Shown here: positions 60,761 to 64,000 of the stretch, piece after piece | Numbering within the stretch: the stretch's first letter is position 1 | Layout of the letters: each line of letters opens with the position of its first letter | NCBI GenBank assembly: GCA_036495715.1 | Contig: DASXML010000080.1 | Location: 6,284 to 70,283, forward strand | Origin: Scandinavium sp036495715 | Lineage (GTDB): Bacteria; Pseudomonadota; Gammaproteobacteria; Enterobacterales; Enterobacteriaceae | Direction: 5' to 3' | DNA length: 64,000 bases | Translations under genes and position numbers: made by a program | The notes under the pieces: generated by a model | The model's input: the letters and a program-made list of their open reading frames with translations, nothing else | Told to the model about the DNA's origin: nothing | Database searches by the model: none

Positions 60761-62446
60761 TTGAAAAAGGTTTGGCTTAACCGCTATCCCGCTGACGTCC
60801 CGGCGGAGATCGATCCTGACCGTTATCAATCCCTGGTAGATCTGTTTGAACAGTCAGCAACCCGCTACGCTGACCAGCCCGCGTTTATTAACATGGGCGA
60901 AGTGATGACGTTTCGTAAACTGGAAGAACGCAGTCGTGCGTTTGCCGCGTATCTTCAGGAAGGGCTGGGCCTGCAAAAAGGGGATCGCGTCGCACTGATG
61001 ATGCCTAACCTGTTGCAATATCCGGTGGCGCTGTTTGGCATTCTTCGTGCCGGTATGATTGTGGTGAACGTCAACCCGCTGTACACGCCGCGCGAACTGG
61101 AACATCAGCTAAATGACAGCGGTGCCAGCGCCATCGTGATCGTCTCCAACTTTGCTCACACCCTGGAAAAAGTCGTCGATAAAACCCAGGTGCAGCACGT
61201 GATCCTCACCCGCATGGGCGATCAGCTGTCGACCGCCAAAGGCACGCTGGTGAACTTTGTTGTGAAGTACATCAAACGGCTGGTGCCGAAATACCATCTG
61301 CCAGACGCGCTTTCGTTTCGCAGTGCGCTCCAGCAAGGCTACCGGATGCAGTACATCAAGCCGGTAGTCGTGTCGGAAGATTTGGCGTTCTTGCAATACA
61401 CCGGCGGCACAACGGGTGTAGCGAAAGGCGCGATGCTCACGCACCGTAATATGCTGGCAAACCTTGCTCAGGTGCACGCCACCTACGGGCCACTGTTCCG
61501 GCCGGGCAAAGAGCTGGTGGTCACCGCGTTACCGCTGTATCACATTTTTGCGCTGACCATGAACTGCCTGTTGTTCATTGAACTCGGCGGGCAGAACCTG
61601 TTGATCACCAACCCGCGTGATATTCCGGGGTTAGTGAAAGAGCTGGCAAAATACCCGTTCACCGCCATGACGGGCGTGAACACATTGTTCAATGCACTAT
61701 TGAATAACAAAGAATTTCAGCAGCTTGATTTCTCTTCGCTGCGCCTGTCGGCGGGCGGCGGAATGCCGGTTCAGAATGCCGTTGCTGAGCGCTGGGTTAA
61801 ACTCACCGGGCGTTATCTGCTGGAAGGGTATGGCTTGACCGAATGTGCGCCGCTGGTGAGCGTCAATCCGCATGACATCGATTATCACAGCGGCAGTATC
61901 GGTCTTCCTGTGCCGTCCACCGAGGTGAAACTGGTGGATGACGATAACAACGACGTTGCGCCGGGTGACCCGGGTGAGCTATGCGTCAAAGGCCCACAGG
62001 TGATGCTGGGTTACTGGCAGCGTCCGGATGCCACCGATGAAATTATCAAAGACGGCTGGCTACACACCGGGGATATCGCAGTGATGGACGAAGAGGGCTT
62101 CTTACGCATCGTCGATCGCAAAAAAGATATGATTCTGGTGTCCGGTTTTAACGTCTATCCGAACGAAATCGAAGACGTAGTGATGCAGCATTCTGGCGTA
62201 CAGGAAGTGGCGGCAGTCGGTGTGCCTTCGGGCAGCAGTGGGGAAGCGGTCAAAATTTTCGTGGTCAAAAAAGACCCGGCGTTGACCGATGAAGCGTTGA
62301 TTACGTTCTGTCGTCGTCATCTTACCGGTTACAAAGTGCCGAAGCTGGTCGAGTTCCGCGAGGAATTGCCGAAATCGAACGTCGGAAAGATTTTACGACG
62401 AGAACTACGTGACGAAGCGCGCGCTAAAGTAGACAATAAAGCCTGA
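60761..62446 (+). CDS. fadD: Long-chain fatty acid CoA ligase
   Basis: A 561-residue acyl-CoA synthetase starting at TTG 60761 (MKKVWLNRYPADVPAEID), as in E. coli, with AGAGG 8 bases upstream. ATP/AMP motif I YTGGTTGVAKGAMLTHRN (about residues 211-228), the FACS signature GWLHTGDIAVMDEEGFLRIVDRKKDMI (about 430-456) and VYPNEIEDV are intact. It activates exogenous fatty acids during uptake. Upstream in-frame ATGs at 60692 and 60728 exist but add non-family residues. Confidence 0.96.
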   Translation: MKKVWLNRYPADVPAEIDPDRYQSLVDLFEQSATRYADQPAFINMGEVMTFRKLEERSRAFAAYLQEGLGLQKGDRVALMMPNLLQYPVALFGILRAGMIVVNVNPLYTPRELEHQLNDSGASAIVIVSNFAHTLEKVVDKTQVQHVILTRMGDQLSTAKGTLVNFVVKYIKRLVPKYHLPDALSFRSALQQGYRMQYIKPVVVSEDLAFLQYTGGTTGVAKGAMLTHRNMLANLAQVHATYGPLFRPGKELVVTALPLYHIFALTMNCLLFIELGGQNLLITNPRDIPGLVKELAKYPFTAMTGVNTLFNALLNNKEFQQLDFSSLRLSAGGGMPVQNAVAERWVKLTGRYLLEGYGLTECAPLVSVNPHDIDYHSGSIGLPVPSTEVKLVDDDNNDVAPGDPGELCVKGPQVMLGYWQRPDATDEIIKDGWLHTGDIAVMDEEGFLRIVDRKKDMILVSGFNVYPNEIEDVVMQHSGVQEVAAVGVPSGSSGEAVKIFVVKKDPALTDEALITFCRRHLTGYKVPKLVEFREELPKSNVGKILRRELRDEARAKVDNKA

Positions 62447-62469
62447 ACTACGCGTGAGTCGCCTTCAGA

Positions 62470-62489
62470 CGCCGGTTAACCCGGCGTTT
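62470..62489 (+). terminator. Terminator hairpin copy after fadD (repeat pair A)
   Basis: CGCCGGTTAACCCGGCG then TTT, 24 bp after the fadD stop. The 20-bp segment recurs exactly at 62626-62645. Confidence 0.75.
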
Positions 62490-62625
62490 GATTGATGACA
62501 AAGAAGGAAAAAACGTGGTTTTTCCTTCTTTGTGGTTATTCGCCGAAAATCAATAAATTGATTTTCCTTGTTTTTTAGTGACAAATGTTCGCCCTACGAC
62601 GTGATGAGGTTTGTCATCCGCCTCG
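62490..62625 (+). repeat. Unnamed repeat element between duplicated terminators, fadD/rnd (site A)
   Basis: This 136-bp segment sits between two exact 20-bp terminator copies. It has a perfect hairpin with 14-bp arms (CAAAGAAGGAAAAA, 62499-62532), a dyad with 10-bp arms (GAAAATCAAT, 62545-62566), and a TGACAAA..TTTGTCA pair (62579/62616). Its reverse complement aligns over most of its length with 46206-46349, and both copies follow their upstream gene in the same orientation. Confidence 0.82.
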
Positions 62626-62648
62626 CGCCGGTTAACCCGGCGTTTTTT
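62626..62648 (+). terminator. Terminator-like hairpin with T-run in the rnd leader (repeat pair A)
   Basis: CGCCGGTTAACCCGGCG followed by TTTTTT, 27 bp before the rnd start. In E. coli a GC hairpin and U-run in the rnd leader are needed for efficient translation, so this copy may serve rnd rather than fadD. Confidence 0.75.
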
Positions 62649-62675
62649 ATGGGCGCAAACCATAGAGAATACAGA

Positions 62676-63806
62676 TTGAATTATCAGATGATCACCGAGG
62701 ACGCTGCGCTGAAAGCCGCCTGTGACCAGGCCCGCAACGCTCCTGCCATTGCGCTGGACACTGAATTTGTCCGCACCCGAACCTATTACCCGCAGTTGGG
62801 TCTGATCCAGATGTTTGATGGCGAAACGGTGGTGCTGATTGACCCATTAACCATCACCGACTGGCAGCCGTTCAAAGCGTTGATGGATGACAAAAATGTC
62901 ACCAAATACTTGCATGCCGGCAGTGAAGATCTTGAAGTCTTTTTGAATGCTTTCGGCTCATTGCCGGAGCCGCTGATCGACACGCAAATCCTGGCCGCTT
63001 TCTGCGGTCGCCCTATGTCATGGGGATTTGCGGCGATGGTCGAGGAATACACCGGTATTGCCCTCGATAAAAGTGAGTCCCGCACTGACTGGCTGGCGCG
63101 GCCATTGACCGAACGTCAATGCGAATACGCTGCCGCCGATGTCTGGTACTTACTGCCGATCGCCAAAAAATTGATGGACGAAACGGACACCAACGGCTGG
63201 TTGCCTGCCGCGCTTAATGAATGCCGTCTGATGCAGCAGCGCCGTCAGGAAGTGGTCGACCCAGCCGAAGCCTGGCGCGATATTACCAATGCCTGGCAGC
63301 TGCGTACGCGCCAGCTGGCGTGTCTTCAGCTGTTGGCCGACTGGCGTCTGCGTAAAGCGCGTGAACGTGACATGGCGGTAAATTTTGTGGTGCGCGAAGA
63401 GCATCTGTGGAGCGTGGCGCGCTATATGCCAGGCAGCATGGGTGAACTCGACAGCCTCGGACTTTCCGGTAGCGAGATCCGCTTCCACGGCAAAACGTTG
63501 GTCATCCTGGTTGAAAAAGCCAAAGAACTGCCAGAGGATGCACTGCCGGAGCCATTGCTTAACCTGATGGACATGCCGGGCTACCGCACGCTGTTCAAAG
63601 AGATCAAAGCACTGGTGCAGGAAGTTAGCACGGAGACGGGTCTGAGCGTTGAGCTGATGGCTTCTCGTCGTCAGATTAACCAGTTGCTGAACTGGCACTG
63701 GCAGCTGAAATCACAGAACGGGTTGCCTGAACTGATTGCCGGATGGCGTGGTGAACTGATGGCCGATCGCCTGAAACCGCTGCTGGATAAATATCCGCGT
63801 GCATAA
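62676..63806 (+). CDS. rnd: Ribonuclease D
   Basis: A 376-residue DEDD exonuclease starting at TTG 62676 (MNYQMITEDAALKAACDQ), as in E. coli. The three Exo motifs are ALDTEFVRTRTYY (about residue 23), LHAGSEDLEVFLNAFG (about 80) and YAAADVWYLLPI (about 153), followed by two HRDC domains. It trims tRNA 3' ends. GAGAA lies upstream. Earlier in-frame ATGs (62568, 62613, 62649) lie inside the repeat or hairpin and are unlikely starts. Confidence 0.94.
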   Translation: MNYQMITEDAALKAACDQARNAPAIALDTEFVRTRTYYPQLGLIQMFDGETVVLIDPLTITDWQPFKALMDDKNVTKYLHAGSEDLEVFLNAFGSLPEPLIDTQILAAFCGRPMSWGFAAMVEEYTGIALDKSESRTDWLARPLTERQCEYAAADVWYLLPIAKKLMDETDTNGWLPAALNECRLMQQRRQEVVDPAEAWRDITNAWQLRTRQLACLQLLADWRLRKARERDMAVNFVVREEHLWSVARYMPGSMGELDSLGLSGSEIRFHGKTLVILVEKAKELPEDALPEPLLNLMDMPGYRTLFKEIKALVQEVSTETGLSVELMASRRQINQLLNWHWQLKSQNGLPELIAGWRGELMADRLKPLLDKYPRA

Positions 63807-63871
63807 CTGATTTGTTGCCTGGTGGCGTTGTGCTGACCAGAAGGCAATAATAAAAAACCCCGGAATTCCGT

Positions 63872-63904
63872 AATGCTGGTCACTTAAGGTGATCAGCATT
63901 TTTT
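63872..63904 (+). terminator. Terminator of rnd
   Basis: AATGCTG..TCAC and GTGA..CAGCATT pair around a short loop and are followed by TTTTTT. Confidence 0.85.
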
Positions 63905-64000
63905 CTCACCGGGTATTTCTGGGCTTTTACTCTTACTTCCCGAGGGTAACTTCGCTCTCTTCTTCCCGCTAATACCAGCCATTTTGCTTTCTCATACAAC

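Noticed and set aside
62568..62675. N-terminal extension of rnd from ATG
   Set aside because: The extension is encoded by the repeat and hairpin; the TTG at 62676 fits RNase D homology and leader biology.
1..64000. CRISPR array, prophage, IS transposase or tRNA genes
   Set aside because: I found no regularly spaced direct repeats, phage genes, transposase frames or tRNA-like cloverleaves in the window.

Overview
The window is a chromosomal segment of a member of the Enterobacteriaceae. Gene order from znuB to rnd follows the Escherichia coli/Salmonella backbone: znuBC/znuA-mepM-lpxM-pykA-hexR-zwf-edd-eda-purT-yebE-ptrB-exoX-yobB-holE-yobA-yebZ-yebY-SdsR-pphA-yebW-yebV-rsmF-letBA-msrC-proQ-prc-htpX-yebQ-kdgR-yobH-mgrB-yebO-yobF-cspC-rlmA-mntP-yobD-manXYZ-yoaE-pdeD-sdaA-nudL-pabB-yoaH-yoaB-yoaA-tsaB-yeaY-fadD-rnd. 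A second ftsI-like gene and a yiaJ-yiaKLX1X2 type operon point away from E. coli K-12, towards the Enterobacter/Lelliottia/Klebsiella/Citrobacter side of the family. The sequence alone does not give me a species.

Layout. 1-4243: left part of a sugar-acid (L-ascorbate / 2,3-diketogulonate type) catabolic operon with its divergent IclR-family regulator, cut by the window edge. 4301-9286: zinc uptake (znuB, znuC, znuA around a Zur box), murein endopeptidase mepM and lipid A acyltransferase lpxM. 9408-17635: central carbon metabolism (pykA, hexR, zwf, edd, eda) and purT, with recognisable HexR, GntR and PurR sites. 17813-24067: yebE, oligopeptidase B, exonuclease X, nitrilase-like yobB, DNA polymerase III theta, and copC/copD-like genes. 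24068-27511: the small RNA SdsR with its antisense partner, a VirK/YbjX-type gene, a small membrane ORF, phosphatase pphA, yebW and yebV. 27626-39995: rsmF, the LetAB lipid-transport pair, msrC, proQ, prc, htpX, an MFS efflux gene and kdgR. 40064-45308: small PhoP-network and membrane proteins (yobH, mgrB, yebO, yobF), cspC, the accessory class B PBP, rlmA, and mntP under a yybP-ykoY manganese riboswitch. 45708-52685: yobD, the mannose PTS, yoaE and a c-di-GMP phosphodiesterase. 52812-63806: sdaA, nudL, pabB, yoaH, yoaB, yoaA, tsaB, yeaY, fadD and rnd.

The most unusual signal is not a protein. At three intergenic sites (yebW/yebV, yobD/manZ, fadD/rnd) a terminator-like hairpin occurs twice as a perfect 17-23 bp direct repeat, 142-167 bp apart. 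The segment between the copies carries a long A/T-armed hairpin placed just after the first terminator in the direction of transcription. At two of the sites (46.2 kb and 62.5 kb) the enclosed segments are clearly homologous and share a 10-bp-arm dyad. I know of no name for this family. It behaves like a small non-autonomous element that inserted at, and duplicated, terminators. A separate ERIC element with a 57-bp hairpin insert lies at the yoaH stop codon.
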